This document shows, piece after piece, positions 32,535 through 41,873 of a stretch of 50,014 bases of DNA (positions are counted from its first letter, which is position 1; each line of letters begins with the position of its first letter). Origin of the DNA: Nocardioides zeae (GTDB lineage Bacteria; Actinomycetota; Actinomycetes; Propionibacteriales; Nocardioidaceae); NCBI RefSeq assembly GCF_010686755.1, contig NZ_JAAGXA010000021.1, positions 1 through 50,014 of the forward strand, read 5' to 3'. Position numbers and translations under genes: made by a program. A model generated the notes under the pieces. The model searched no databases. It was not told where the DNA came from and saw nothing but the letters and a program-made list of their open reading frames with translations.

Positions 32535-33698
32535 TCAACGAGCGTCGGGCCACGCGCCGCGGGTGTACTGCGCGGGGTACGGCGCGGACCGCCGCGGCAC
32601 GCCGAGCCCGGCCGCCGCGCGGAGCGGCCAGGAGGGCTCGCGCAGAGCGGCCCGGGCCAGCAGCACGACGTCGGCCAGGCCGGTGGCGAGGATCTCCTCG
32701 GCCTGTGCCGGGTCGGTGATCTCGCCGACAGCGCCGACGGGCAGCCCCGCCGTGCGCACCTGGGTCGCGAACGGCACCTGGTACCCCGGCCCCGTCGTGA
32801 TGTCCTGGCGTGCGTCGAGCCCGGCGCTGGAGACGTCGACGAGGTCGACGCCGTGCTCGGCGAGCACCGCGGCCAGCCGCGTCGTCTCCTCCGGCGTCCA
32901 GCCGCCCTCCACCCAGTCGGTCGCCGAGAGCCGCACCAGCACCGGCTTCTCCTCCGGCCACGCCCCGCGGACCGCGTCGACGACCTCCACGGTGAGCCGG
33001 ATGCGGTTCTCGAACGACCCGCCGTAGGCGTCGGTCCGCCGGTTCGCCAGCGGGGAGAGGAACTGGTGGAGCAGGTAGCCGTGGGCCGCGTGCACCTCCA
33101 CCACGTCGAACCCGGCCTCGTCCGCCCGACGTGCGCCCTCGCCGAAGGCCGTCACGACCGCCGCGATGTCGTCGGCGGTCATCTCCCGCGGCTCGGCGAA
33201 CCCCTCGTACGCCGTCGCGCTCGGCCCCAGCGTCGTCCAGCCGCCCTGGTCGAGCGGGACCGAGCCGCGACCCCGGCCCGACCCGTCCTGGCCGCCGCGC
33301 CACGGCGCCCACGTCGAGGCCTTGCGGCCCGCGTGCGCGAGCTGGATGCCGATGGGCGTCGAGCCGTGGGGCGACCAGGTGTGGGCGAAGTCGGTGATGC
33401 GGCGCCAGGCGGCGACCTGCTCGTCGTTCCAGATGCCGGTGTCCTCCGGGCTGATCCGGCCCTCCGGGGTCACCGCGCTCGCCTCCGTGAGCACCAGGCC
33501 GAACCCGCCCGTGACCCGCGCGCCGAGGTGGGCGAGGTGCCAGTCGTTGGGCACGCCGTCGGTGGCGGAGTACTGGCACATCGGCGCCAGCCACACCCGG
33601 TTCGGGGCCGTCACCGACCGCAGGGTCGTGGGGGTCAGGAGCAGCGGGGGCGTCGGAGAGGTCACGACGGGGTCGAACACGGACCCGCCGGGCGACAT
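32535..33698 (-). CDS. NADH:flavin oxidoreductase, old yellow enzyme family (YqjM-like)
   Basis: A 387-residue FMN TIM-barrel ene-reductase. The N-terminal APMCQYSATDG is the Cys/Tyr motif of the YqjM (thermophilic-like) OYE class. EVHAAHGYLLHQFLSPLANRR carries the substrate-binding His pair, and QLAHAGRKAS supports FMN binding. Length is close to the usual family size. The start ATG at 33698 is preceded by GGGAG at eight bases. A later GTG at 33665 is an alternative. It lies 16 bp downstream of the D-lactate-dehydrogenase-like gene on the same strand. Confidence 0.92.
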   Translation of the reverse strand: MSPGGSVFDPVVTSPTPPLLLTPTTLRSVTAPNRVWLAPMCQYSATDGVPNDWHLAHLGARVTGGFGLVLTEASAVTPEGRISPEDTGIWNDEQVAAWRRITDFAHTWSPHGSTPIGIQLAHAGRKASTWAPWRGGQDGSGRGRGSVPLDQGGWTTLGPSATAYEGFAEPREMTADDIAAVVTAFGEGARRADEAGFDVVEVHAAHGYLLHQFLSPLANRRTDAYGGSFENRIRLTVEVVDAVRGAWPEEKPVLVRLSATDWVEGGWTPEETTRLAAVLAEHGVDLVDVSSAGLDARQDITTGPGYQVPFATQVRTAGLPVGAVGEITDPAQAEEILATGLADVVLLARAALREPSWPLRAAAGLGVPRRSAPYPAQYTRGAWPDAR

Positions 33699-33714
33699 TC
33701 CCGCGGCTCCCGGC

Positions 33715-36624
33715 TCACACCCGCGAGGCGAGCAGCTCCGCGAGGTGCAGCGCGGGCACGTCGGCGAGGTCGTCGAGCTGGATCTTGCAGCTCATGCCGT
33801 CGGCCAGCACGACCGTGTCGGGGTCGACCGCGTAGGCCGCGCGCACCGCGGGGAGCAGCTGCGTCTCCGCGACCGCCACCGACACCTCGTAGTGCCCCTG
33901 CTCCACGCCGAAGTTGCCCGCGAGACCGCAGCAGCCGCCGACCCGGGTGACGCTCGCCCCGGCCGCCTTGAGCAGCCGCTCGTCGGCCTCCCAGCCGAGG
34001 ATCGAGGCCTGGTGGCAGTGGGGCTGCGCGACCACGTGGGTGCCGGTGAGGTCGGGCAGGGTCACGCGGCCGTCGGCCACGAGGCCCGCGAGGAGCTCGC
34101 CGAACGTCCGCACGCCGGCCGCGACGGCCGCCGCCTCCGGCGCGTCGCTCAGCTCCTCGAGGTCGGAGCGCAGCGTCGCCGTGCACGAGGGCTCGATGCC
34201 GACGACGGGCACTCCCGACGCGACGTACGGCGCCAGCGTCGCCGCCGTGCGGCCCGCGATCCGCCGCGCGGTGTCGAGCTGACCGGTCGTGACCCAGGTG
34301 AGGCCGCAGCAGGCGCGCTCGTCGATGACGCGCACCGTGAGGCCCTGCGCCTCGAGGAAGCGCACCGCCGCGAGACCGCTGGCCGGGAGGAAGTGGTTGG
34401 TGAACGAGTCCGCCCAGATCCACACGTCGGGCTGCTCGACCGACCCGAGCCGACCGGCCGCGCCGTCGGCGCGAGCGGAGCGGCGCAGGGTGCGCCCCGC
34501 GAACTGCGGCAGGCTGCGGCGCTGGTCGACCCCCGCGACCGCGCGGGCGACCCGGGCGATCGGACCGGCCTTGAGCGAGGCGTTGGCCAGCCCCGCGACC
34601 GGGGTCGTCAGCCGTGCCCACATCGGCAGCTTGCCGAGCACGTAGTGGCTCCGCGGGCGCCGCTTCCCCGCGTAGGTCTGGTGGAGCACCTCCGACTTGT
34701 ACGTCGCCATGTCGATGCCCGTCGGGCAGTCGTTGGCGCAGCCCTTGCACGCCAGGCACAGGTCGAGCGCCTCGTGGACCGCCGGGTCGGAGACGCCCTG
34801 CACGAGGTCGCCGTTCATCGCCTCCTGGAGCACACGCGCACGGCCACGGGTCGAGTCCTTCTCGTCGCGGGTCGCCGCGTAGGACGGGCACATCACGCCC
34901 GTCCCCGTGCCCGCGCCCCCGCCGACGACGCACTTGCCGACGCCCGTGCACCGGTGCACGGCGTCGGCCATCGAGCCGCCGTCGTGGGTGAAGCGCAGGA
35001 GCGGCAGCGGCTCGCGGACGCGGGGCAGCGACGTGCGCAGGTCGGCGTCGAGCGGCGCCGGGTCGGCGATGTTGCCCGGGTTGAGCACGCCCAGCGGGTC
35101 GCAGACGGCCTTCACCTCGCCGAAGAGCCGGATCGCCTCCGCGTCGTACATCGTGCTCAGCAGCTCCGAGCGCACCCGCCCGTCGCCGTGCTCGCCCGAC
35201 AGCGACCCGCCGTACGTCGCGAGCGTCGCCGCCGCGGCCTCCATGAAGCCGCGGAAGACGCCCCGGCCCTCCTCGATCGAGGCCGCCCCGTGGACGAGCG
35301 GGAAGTCGATGCGCACGTGGACGCAGCCGTCGCCGAAGTGGCCGTAGGGCACGCCGTCGAGACCGAACTGCTTCAGGAGGCCGTCGAAGTCGCGCAGCCA
35401 CGCACCGAGGTGCTCCGGCGGGACCGCCGAGTCCTCCCACCCCGAGTACGCCGGCGTCGCGAGCGACCGGCCGGCGAGGCCGGCTCCGTCCTCACGGATG
35501 CGCCACAGCGCGGCCGCCTCGGCGGGGTCGAGCACGACGCGGGCGTCGAGCGCGCCGGCGTCGGCGATCACGTGCGCGAGCAGCGCCTCCGTCTCGGCGA
35601 GCGACTCCCCCGTCACCTCGGCGAAGAGCCAACCGGCGCCCTTCGGCAGGTCGGGCACCGCCTTGCCCGCGCCGCGCACGAGGTCGACGATGCGTGCGTC
35701 GAGGCCCTCGCAGGCCACGAGGGGGTGCGCCAGCAGCGCGGGGACCGCGTCGGCGGCCTCGATCATCGACGGGTAGCCCAGCACCGCCATCGTGCGGGCC
35801 GGCGCGTCGCGCACCAGGCGCACCGTGGCCTGCGTGATGACGCCGAGCGTGCCCTCCGACCCCGTCAGGAACCGGTCGAGCCGGCGACCGTTCTCGGGCA
35901 GCAGGTGCTCCAGCGAGTAGCCCGACACCTGACGGCCGAACCGGCCGAACTGGGTGCGGATCGGCCCGAGGTGACCGCCGACGAGACGGTCGAGCGCCGC
36001 GGGCACGTCGCCCGTGCCGATCGCCCCGGCGAGCCCGCCCGGGCCGAGGGCCAGCGTGTCGCCGGTGCCCATGACGACGGACATCGCCTCGACGTTGTCG
36101 ACCATGCGGCCGTAGCCCAGCGCCCGCGAGCCGCAGGCGTTGTTGCCGATCATGCCGCCGATGGTGCAGCGGGTGTGGGTCGACGGGTCGGGACCGAACC
36201 GCCAGCCGACCGCGGTCGCCGCCTTCTGCAGCACGGCGTGGATCGTGCCGGGCTGCACCACCGCCGTGCCCGCCTCCGCGTCGACGTCGAGCACCCGGTT
36301 GAGGTGCTTCACCGTGTCGACGACGAGGCCCGGACCGACCGCGTTGCCGGCGATCGACGTGCCCGCGCCCCGCATCGTCACCGGGACCCGCAGCTCGCGG
36401 GCGACGTCGACGATCGCGGCCAGCTCGTCGGGGTGCTGCGGCCGGACGACGGCCCGCGGGACGACGCGGAACAGGGAGGCATCCGTCGAGTACGCCGCCC
36501 GCGTCACCGTGGAGTCGTCGACGTCGGTCACGCCCCGGCGGGCCAGGGCCGCCAGCACGTCACCCGTCGCCACGCCCGACCCCGTCGTCGCGCTACCCGT
36601 GCTCCCCGAGCTCGTCGCCTCCAC
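33715..36624 (-). CDS. FAD- and Fe-S-containing D-2-hydroxyacid dehydrogenase (D-LDH/YdiJ-like fusion)
   Basis: A 969-residue fusion of a GlcD-like flavoprotein and a GlpC/GlcF-like iron-sulfur protein. The FAD domain (about 45-215) contains MRGAGTSIAGNAVGPG, CTIGGMIGNNACGSRALGYGR and GSEGTLGVI. The FAD-oxidase C domain ends with SGEHGDGRVRSELL and CDPLGVLNPGN. Two 4Fe-4S motifs follow (RCTGVGKC...MCPSY and CLACKGCANDCP) and two CCG modules (ACCGLTW, GGCCGLAGNFG). It should oxidise D-lactate or D-2-hydroxyglutarate and pass electrons to quinone. The GTG at 36624 is chosen because GGAGG lies seven bases upstream. A GTG at 36630 is only one base away from it. Confidence 0.92.
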   Translation of the reverse strand: MEATSSGSTGSATTGSGVATGDVLAALARRGVTDVDDSTVTRAAYSTDASLFRVVPRAVVRPQHPDELAAIVDVARELRVPVTMRGAGTSIAGNAVGPGLVVDTVKHLNRVLDVDAEAGTAVVQPGTIHAVLQKAATAVGWRFGPDPSTHTRCTIGGMIGNNACGSRALGYGRMVDNVEAMSVVMGTGDTLALGPGGLAGAIGTGDVPAALDRLVGGHLGPIRTQFGRFGRQVSGYSLEHLLPENGRRLDRFLTGSEGTLGVITQATVRLVRDAPARTMAVLGYPSMIEAADAVPALLAHPLVACEGLDARIVDLVRGAGKAVPDLPKGAGWLFAEVTGESLAETEALLAHVIADAGALDARVVLDPAEAAALWRIREDGAGLAGRSLATPAYSGWEDSAVPPEHLGAWLRDFDGLLKQFGLDGVPYGHFGDGCVHVRIDFPLVHGAASIEEGRGVFRGFMEAAAATLATYGGSLSGEHGDGRVRSELLSTMYDAEAIRLFGEVKAVCDPLGVLNPGNIADPAPLDADLRTSLPRVREPLPLLRFTHDGGSMADAVHRCTGVGKCVVGGGAGTGTGVMCPSYAATRDEKDSTRGRARVLQEAMNGDLVQGVSDPAVHEALDLCLACKGCANDCPTGIDMATYKSEVLHQTYAGKRRPRSHYVLGKLPMWARLTTPVAGLANASLKAGPIARVARAVAGVDQRRSLPQFAGRTLRRSARADGAAGRLGSVEQPDVWIWADSFTNHFLPASGLAAVRFLEAQGLTVRVIDERACCGLTWVTTGQLDTARRIAGRTAATLAPYVASGVPVVGIEPSCTATLRSDLEELSDAPEAAAVAAGVRTFGELLAGLVADGRVTLPDLTGTHVVAQPHCHQASILGWEADERLLKAAGASVTRVGGCCGLAGNFGVEQGHYEVSVAVAETQLLPAVRAAYAVDPDTVVLADGMSCKIQLDDLADVPALHLAELLASRV

Positions 36625-36777
36625 CGTCACCCCTCCATTGTGGAGCCCCCCACCGACGATCCCGCCCGCAGGCTCCCCTTCGTCCACAGGGCGGTCGTCC
36701 GCGACGTACCGGAGCGCATGCGATCCGCGCCCCAGGCAACCGGTGGGCACACCCGCCCGTCCCGTCCTGGAGGTCCC

Positions 36778-37458
36778 GTGCCGCTCACCGCTCCCGTCCG
36801 TGCCGTCGCCACCGCCGCCGGCGGGACGCTCGCCGCGGCCACCCGCACGATCGCCGCGCTGCGCCCCTCGGCCCAGCCGCTGCACCCGGCGGGCACCGTC
36901 GTGGACGGCACCCTCGTGACGACGTCGGCGGAGGACGACGGACGTCCCACCACGGGAGTCGACCTCCTCGACCGCCGGGCCGAGCTGCTCGTCACCGCGC
37001 GGCTCTCCCGCGCCGTGGGCCTGCCCGCGCCGGTGCCCGACATCTGGGGGCTCGCCCTGCGGCTGACCGCGGAGGGCGAGACCGGCGACGTGCTGATGGC
37101 CACCACCGGCTGGCGCGGGCCGTTGCGCTTCCTGCTCGCACCGCGGCGCGAGGGTGGCGAGCGCCCGCTGACGACGCTGCTGCCCTACCGCACGCCCGCC
37201 GGTCCGATCCTGCTCGGGGCGTGGCCCACCGAGGGCGAGCGGGGCTCCGCCTGGACGCTCTCGTGGGCGCGCGGGCTCGGCACCTGGCACGCCTTCGGGC
37301 GGCTCGAGCTCGACCGGCACGTGGCCGACGACCTGGACGGCCCCGACGAGCAGCTCGAGCTCGACCCCGTGCTCCACCAGGTGCCGGGGCTCGAGCAGTA
37401 CCCCGTGCTCGCCCGCCTGCGGCTGCCGTCCTACCGGGCGGCCCGCGCCAGCCGGTAG
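36778..37458 (+). CDS. Conserved actinobacterial protein, possible remote catalase-fold relative
   Basis: A 226-residue cytoplasmic protein without signal or helices. The order LHPAGTVVDGTL, ARLSRAVGLPAPVPDIWGLALRL, GETGDVLMATTGW and TLLPYRTPAGPILLGAW resembles, loosely, the heme-pocket strand and RDxRGFA(V/L)KFY segments of catalases. I recall relatives annotated only as phosphodiesterase without evidence. The assignment to a catalase-like barrel is inference. A GTG start with GGAGG five to seven bases upstream is used. It is divergent from the large dehydrogenase (153-bp gap) and convergent with the transhydrogenase gene. Confidence 0.72.
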   Translation: MPLTAPVRAVATAAGGTLAAATRTIAALRPSAQPLHPAGTVVDGTLVTTSAEDDGRPTTGVDLLDRRAELLVTARLSRAVGLPAPVPDIWGLALRLTAEGETGDVLMATTGWRGPLRFLLAPRREGGERPLTTLLPYRTPAGPILLGAWPTEGERGSAWTLSWARGLGTWHAFGRLELDRHVADDLDGPDEQLELDPVLHQVPGLEQYPVLARLRLPSYRAARASR

Positions 37459-37471
37459 GACGGACCCGACC

Positions 37472-38788
37472 TCACCAGTGCTCCATCGACGCGCGGAGCA
37501 CGCCGGCCAGGTCCTCCTGCGTCATGTCGCGGGGCGCGGTGGCGAGCAACCGCTGCTGGGCCCACGCCCCCTCGACGAGCGCGTCGACGTCGCCCTCGCC
37601 GAAGCCGACGGCGGCGAGGCCGTTGGGGATCCCGACGTCGCGCATGATCGAGGCGAGCACGGCGGGCAACCGGTCCGGGCCGTCCGGGGCGGAGACAGCG
37701 CCGTGCGGGTCGAGCAGCCGCGCCGCGGCCAGGTGCCGCGTGGGCGCCGCGTCGAAGGTCAGCCGGAACGCCTCGGGCGCGGTCAGCGAGACCGCCATCC
37801 CGTGCGGCACCATCGGCGCGCCGTCGGCGTCGTGGTCGACGTAGTCCTCCGGGCGGTAGCCCTTCACGCGACCGGCGATCGGGTAGGCGCAGGCGTGGGG
37901 CACGTGCACCCCGGCGTTGCCGAAGCCGAGCCCGGCGAACGTCGCCGCCATCGCCATCTGCTCCCGCACCGTGCGGGCCTCGCTCGGGTCCTCGCCCGAC
38001 CGCGCCGCGTTGACCGCCGCCCGGAACGACGAGGCGAGCAGCGACATCGCCTTCTCGCTCCAGGCGTCGGAGATCGGGTTCGAGCCGCAGTAGGGCACGC
38101 GCTGCTCGGGCCGCTTGGCCGGCTGGTCGGCGTACCAGCGCGCGGTGTAGCTCTCCAGCGCGTGCGACAGGATGTCCATCCCCGAGCTGGCGGTGACCAT
38201 CGCGGGCTGCGTCAGCGTCAGGTCGGGGTCGACCACCGCCATCGTCGGCCGCAGGCGGGCGTGGCTGATGCCGGTCTTCACCTCGAGCGCCAGCACGTCG
38301 AGCACGCAGATCGTCGTGGACTCGGCACCGGTCCCCGTGGTCGTGGGCACGGCGACGAGCGGGAGCAGCGGGTGCTGCGGCGCCTGCGCCTTGCCGACGG
38401 GGGCGTTCACGTAGTCCATGAGGTCGCCCGGGTTGGTCACGAGCAGGTTCACGGCCTTGGCGGTGTCGATCGACGAGCCGCCTCCGACCGCGACGATCGC
38501 GTCGAACGGTCCCTCCGACCGGCCGAACTCCACGGCCTCGATCATCGAGGCGTCCGTGGGCTCGACGCGCGCCCGGTCGAAGACGACGACCTCGGCGCCG
38601 GTCGCCGCCGCGACCTGCTCCGCGATCCGCGCCGGGTGGCCGGTGGCCGCGACCCCCGGATCGGTCACCACGAGCACGCGGCGCACTCCGTAGGCCAGGA
38701 GATCGTGCCCGATCTCGGCCGAGGCGCCGGGGCCCATCTTGAGCGAGGGCGCGGCGTAGGTGAACACGGTCTCCGTCGACGTGGCCAT
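37472..38788 (-). CDS. Hydroxyacid-oxoacid transhydrogenase (iron-containing ADH family)
   Basis: A 438-residue enzyme of the iron-containing alcohol dehydrogenase family. It matches the HOT/ADHFE1 subgroup, which transfers hydride between 4-hydroxybutyrate (or similar) and 2-oxoglutarate to give D-2-hydroxyglutarate. The cofactor loop is VGGGSSIDTAKAVN. Subgroup marks are MDYVNAPVGKA, YCGSNPISDAWS, FGNAGVHVPHACAYPI and MVPHGMAVSLTAPEAFRLT. Metal ligands are Asp205, His209 and the two later His. Start ATG at 38788. Its neighbour across the small gene is a D-2-hydroxyacid dehydrogenase that could reoxidise D-2-hydroxyglutarate, an attractive but unproven link. Confidence 0.88.
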   Translation of the reverse strand: MATSTETVFTYAAPSLKMGPGASAEIGHDLLAYGVRRVLVVTDPGVAATGHPARIAEQVAAATGAEVVVFDRARVEPTDASMIEAVEFGRSEGPFDAIVAVGGGSSIDTAKAVNLLVTNPGDLMDYVNAPVGKAQAPQHPLLPLVAVPTTTGTGAESTTICVLDVLALEVKTGISHARLRPTMAVVDPDLTLTQPAMVTASSGMDILSHALESYTARWYADQPAKRPEQRVPYCGSNPISDAWSEKAMSLLASSFRAAVNAARSGEDPSEARTVREQMAMAATFAGLGFGNAGVHVPHACAYPIAGRVKGYRPEDYVDHDADGAPMVPHGMAVSLTAPEAFRLTFDAAPTRHLAAARLLDPHGAVSAPDGPDRLPAVLASIMRDVGIPNGLAAVGFGEGDVDALVEGAWAQQRLLATAPRDMTQEDLAGVLRASMEHW

Positions 38789-38820
38789 GCCGCCAACCTA
38801 TCCCCGCACGCCTGGGAGCG

Positions 38821-39732
38821 TCAGAGGCCGAGCGCGAACAGCACCGTGTCGCGGACGTCGAGCGCCCCGCCGAGCACGTCGGCGACGGGCACCCACGCGG
38901 CCGCGTCCGTCGTGCCGCCGACGTCGACCACGCGCGGCTCGCCCCCCTCGCCGTCGACCGGACGCGCGGCGTACAGCAGGTGGATGCCGTGGAAGTCCTC
39001 GGTGCCGCCGTGGGGCGCCGTGCCGACGAAGTGCGTGTCGTGGACCCCGAGCACGTTGCCGACCTCGACCACCACGCCCGTCTCCTCCGCGACCTCGCGG
39101 GCGACCGCGGACACCGGCGACTCGCCGTGCTCCACGCCGCCGCCGGGGAGCGTCCACGAGCCGGGGTGCGGGCCGCGCACCGAGTTGCGGGTGAGGAGCA
39201 CCTCGTCGTGGCCGGGGTCGCCGGGGACCGTGCCGGCGACGGAGCGCCGCACCACGGCGTACGCCGCGACACGCTGCCGTCGGGGCGGCAGCACGTCGGC
39301 GAGCGCCTCGAGCACCATCGGCACCACGGGCACGGTCCCGGAGGTCACGTCCGCCAGCGGCACCCAGGCCGCGTCCATCGTCGAGCCGTCGACCTCCACC
39401 ACGTGGGGCGTGGGCGCGTCCGGGGCCACGCGGCCCTCGTAGACGATCCGCAACGCGTGCGCGTCGACCCGGCGGCCGTCGCGCCACACGCCCGGCAGGT
39501 GGGCCGAGTAGACGCGGGCGGCGTCGCCGACCTCGGCCTCCAGGCCGGTCTCCTCGCGCACCTCGCGCACGACCGCGTCCCGCGGGTCCTCGCCGTGGTC
39601 GAGGCCGCCGCCCGGGAGGGTCCACAGCTCGTCCTTCGTCACCCGCTGCGCCAGCCGGCTCAGCAGGATGGCGCCGTCGCGCACGATCACGGCGTAGGCC
39701 GCGACGCGCTGACGACGAGGAAGGGAGCTCAC
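38821..39732 (-). CDS. Tandem Nudix hydrolase
   Basis: A 303-residue protein made of two Nudix domains. Both contain a complete GX5EX7REUXEEXGU box: residues 42-64 (LDHGE...REVREETGL) and 198-220 (VEHGE...REVAEETGV). Both domains open with the same PRRQRVAAYAV stretch, so the protein arose by internal duplication. Nudix enzymes cleave nucleoside diphosphate derivatives. Specificity cannot be predicted. The start GTG overlaps the stop of the acyltransferase gene. Confidence 0.9.
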   Translation of the reverse strand: MSSLPRRQRVAAYAVIVRDGAILLSRLAQRVTKDELWTLPGGGLDHGEDPRDAVVREVREETGLEAEVGDAARVYSAHLPGVWRDGRRVDAHALRIVYEGRVAPDAPTPHVVEVDGSTMDAAWVPLADVTSGTVPVVPMVLEALADVLPPRRQRVAAYAVVRRSVAGTVPGDPGHDEVLLTRNSVRGPHPGSWTLPGGGVEHGESPVSAVAREVAEETGVVVEVGNVLGVHDTHFVGTAPHGGTEDFHGIHLLYAARPVDGEGGEPRVVDVGGTTDAAAWVPVADVLGGALDVRDTVLFALGL

Positions 39733-40553
39733 CCCTCCAACCTACTGCCCGCCCCCGGTCCCCAGGTCGGCCACACCGCGCTGCGCGGCACCGAGTCGAG
39801 CTCACGCGCCTCGGTCGGGGTCAACCCTTGGCCGCCGAGGTGGGCGGGGTACCACGGCGCGTGCTCGCCCGGGCGCGGCCGGTGGTGGGGGCGCCGCTGC
39901 AGCTCCTCGAGGAGGCCCGTGATCCGGTGCCCCAGCGCGGTCGTCACCTCCGTGAGGTCGTCGCCGGGGGCGACGTGGAGCGGCGGGTCGAGGTGGATGT
40001 CCACCACGCGCCCGTGCCGGCTGAAGTCCGGTCCCGGCTCGGTGCCCCACGGGGTCCGCCCGACGGTCCAGATGCGCTGCGCCCCCCACATCGCGCCGGG
40101 CACCAGCGGCGCCCCCGTGTCGCGGGCCAGGGACGCGGCGCCCCGCATGAGGGCCCGCACCGTGAACGAGTACGAGATGCCCGCCTCCGGGAACAGCCCG
40201 ACGACCTCGCCCGCCTCCAGCAGTCGACGGGCCTCGAGGTAGGCGCCCGCCGGGGCCGCGCGGTCCACCGGCACGTGGTGCATGCGGTCGAGCGCCCACC
40301 CCGCGGGCGTGTGCCACATCGGCTCCCGGCACAGGAAGCGCGGCGTGCGTCCCCGCTCCACCGCGGGCACGCCGAGGAACAGGAAGTCCAGGTACGACGC
40401 GTGGTTGGCCACCAGCAGCGCCGGGCCCTCGGCGGGCACGTGCCGGGCGCCCTCGTGCCGCACGTCGAGGCGCAGCGCGCGGAACGCCGCACGGGACGCG
40501 CGCACCGTCGCCCGGTAGGTCAGGTCGGCCACGAAGGTCGTTCGGAGCGGCAC
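39729..40553 (-). CDS. 1-acyl-sn-glycerol-3-phosphate acyltransferase family protein (PlsC)
   Basis: A 274-residue PlsC-family acyltransferase for phospholipid synthesis or remodelling. The catalytic HX4D motif is NHASYLD (His51, Asp56), followed by FPEAGIS in the FPEG position and LVPGAMWGAQRIW. A proline/arginine-rich C-terminal tail of about 50 residues lies beyond the domain. The GTG start is 21 bp after the geranylgeranyl-reductase-like gene. Its stop overlaps the Nudix start. Confidence 0.9.
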   Translation of the reverse strand: MPLRTTFVADLTYRATVRASRAAFRALRLDVRHEGARHVPAEGPALLVANHASYLDFLFLGVPAVERGRTPRFLCREPMWHTPAGWALDRMHHVPVDRAAPAGAYLEARRLLEAGEVVGLFPEAGISYSFTVRALMRGAASLARDTGAPLVPGAMWGAQRIWTVGRTPWGTEPGPDFSRHGRVVDIHLDPPLHVAPGDDLTEVTTALGHRITGLLEELQRRPHHRPRPGEHAPWYPAHLGGQGLTPTEARELDSVPRSAVWPTWGPGAGSRLEG

Positions 40554-40574
40554 GGTCGGCGGATCCCCGCGGTC

Positions 40575-41840
40575 TCAGGAGAAGGGCGGGCGCGCGTCGC
40601 GCGCGGCCGACAGGCGACCCGCTGCCCGCCACGCCCGCGCGGCGAGGTCCCGGTCCTCGTCGTCGACCAGGTTGCCCATCCAGCGCAGGGCGAGCGTCAT
40701 GCCGAGCCGCGACCGCATCCCGACCGGCCCGAGCCGCGGGAGCAGCCCCGGCACCGTCACGAGACCCGCGAGCCGGCGGGCGACGGAGAAGGCCTCGCCG
40801 TAGTGCTCCACCAGCAGGTCGCGCCACCGGTCGGTGAGGTCGGCCGGTCCCTCGGCCAGCAGGTCCGCGGCGAACCGACCTGTCTCGAGCCCGTAGTCGA
40901 TGCCCTCGCCGTTGAGCGGGTTCACGCACCCGGCGGCATCGCCGACGAGCACCCAGTTGGGTCCGGCGACGTGGGAGACGGCACCGCCCATCGGCAGGAG
41001 CGCAGACGCCGGCATCCGCAGCTCGTCGCCGAGGCCGAACGCCTCGCGCTGCTCGTCGGCGTACAGCTTCATCAGCGGCCGGATCGCCACGTCCGCCGGG
41101 CGCTTGGCCGTCGCGAGCGTGCCGGCGCCGAGGTTGACCTCGTCACCGCCCAGCGGGAAGACCCAGCCGTAGCCCGACAGCACCTCCCCCGCCTCGCTCC
41201 GCAGCTCCAGGTGCGAGCTGATCCACGGGTCGTCCGCGCGGGTCGACGTCACGTAGCTGCGCCCCGCCACGCCGTACACCGTGTCCCGGTGCCACTCCCG
41301 GCCCAGCAGCTTGCCGACCGGCGAGCGCACCCCGTCCGCGACGACGAGCCGCTCGCAGGCGACGTCGAAGCGCTCGGTGCCGCCGTGCTCGGCGACCCGC
41401 TCGACGACCACGCCGGTGACCTCGCCGGCCGCACCGCGGCGTACGTCGACGACCTTCGCCCCGTCGACCGCCGTCGCGCCCGACTTCACCGCCAGCGTGC
41501 GGAGGTGGTTGTCGAGCTCCGTCCGCGCGACCGCAGAGCCCCAGTTGGGCAGCGAGCCGCCCGGCCACGGCAGCAGCAACGTCTGGCCGAAGCCGTGCGC
41601 CCGCAGGCCGATGTTGACGGTGTGGGCCCGCAGCCAGTCCCCCAGCCCCAGCCGCAGCAGCTCGCCGACGGCGCGGGGGGTCAGGCCGTCGCCGCAGGTC
41701 TTGTCCCGCGGGTACGTCGCGGCATCGAGCAGCAGCACGTCGAGCCCGTGCCGGGCCGACCACGTCGCGGCCGCCGACCCCGCCGGGCCGGCACCGACGA
41801 CGAGCACGTCCGTGCGGGACGGGAGGGTCTGGGTGGGCAC
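40575..41840 (-). CDS. Geranylgeranyl reductase family flavoprotein
   Basis: A 421-residue FAD-dependent oxidoreductase of the geranylgeranyl reductase family, which saturates isoprenoid chains such as menaquinone side chains. It has an N-terminal dinucleotide-binding loop VLVVGAGPAGSAAA, then the family motif YPRDKTCGDGLTPRAV and the second FAD motif WVLVGDAAGCVNPLNGEGIDYGLETG. The GTG at 41840 is preceded by GGAGG at eight bases. It is followed by PlsC and the Nudix gene in what looks like one transcription unit. Confidence 0.88.
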   Translation of the reverse strand: MPTQTLPSRTDVLVVGAGPAGSAAATWSARHGLDVLLLDAATYPRDKTCGDGLTPRAVGELLRLGLGDWLRAHTVNIGLRAHGFGQTLLLPWPGGSLPNWGSAVARTELDNHLRTLAVKSGATAVDGAKVVDVRRGAAGEVTGVVVERVAEHGGTERFDVACERLVVADGVRSPVGKLLGREWHRDTVYGVAGRSYVTSTRADDPWISSHLELRSEAGEVLSGYGWVFPLGGDEVNLGAGTLATAKRPADVAIRPLMKLYADEQREAFGLGDELRMPASALLPMGGAVSHVAGPNWVLVGDAAGCVNPLNGEGIDYGLETGRFAADLLAEGPADLTDRWRDLLVEHYGEAFSVARRLAGLVTVPGLLPRLGPVGMRSRLGMTLALRWMGNLVDDEDRDLAARAWRAAGRLSAARDARPPFS

Positions 41841-41873
41841 CCGCTCATCCTCCCACCCCGCCGTAGGACGCAG

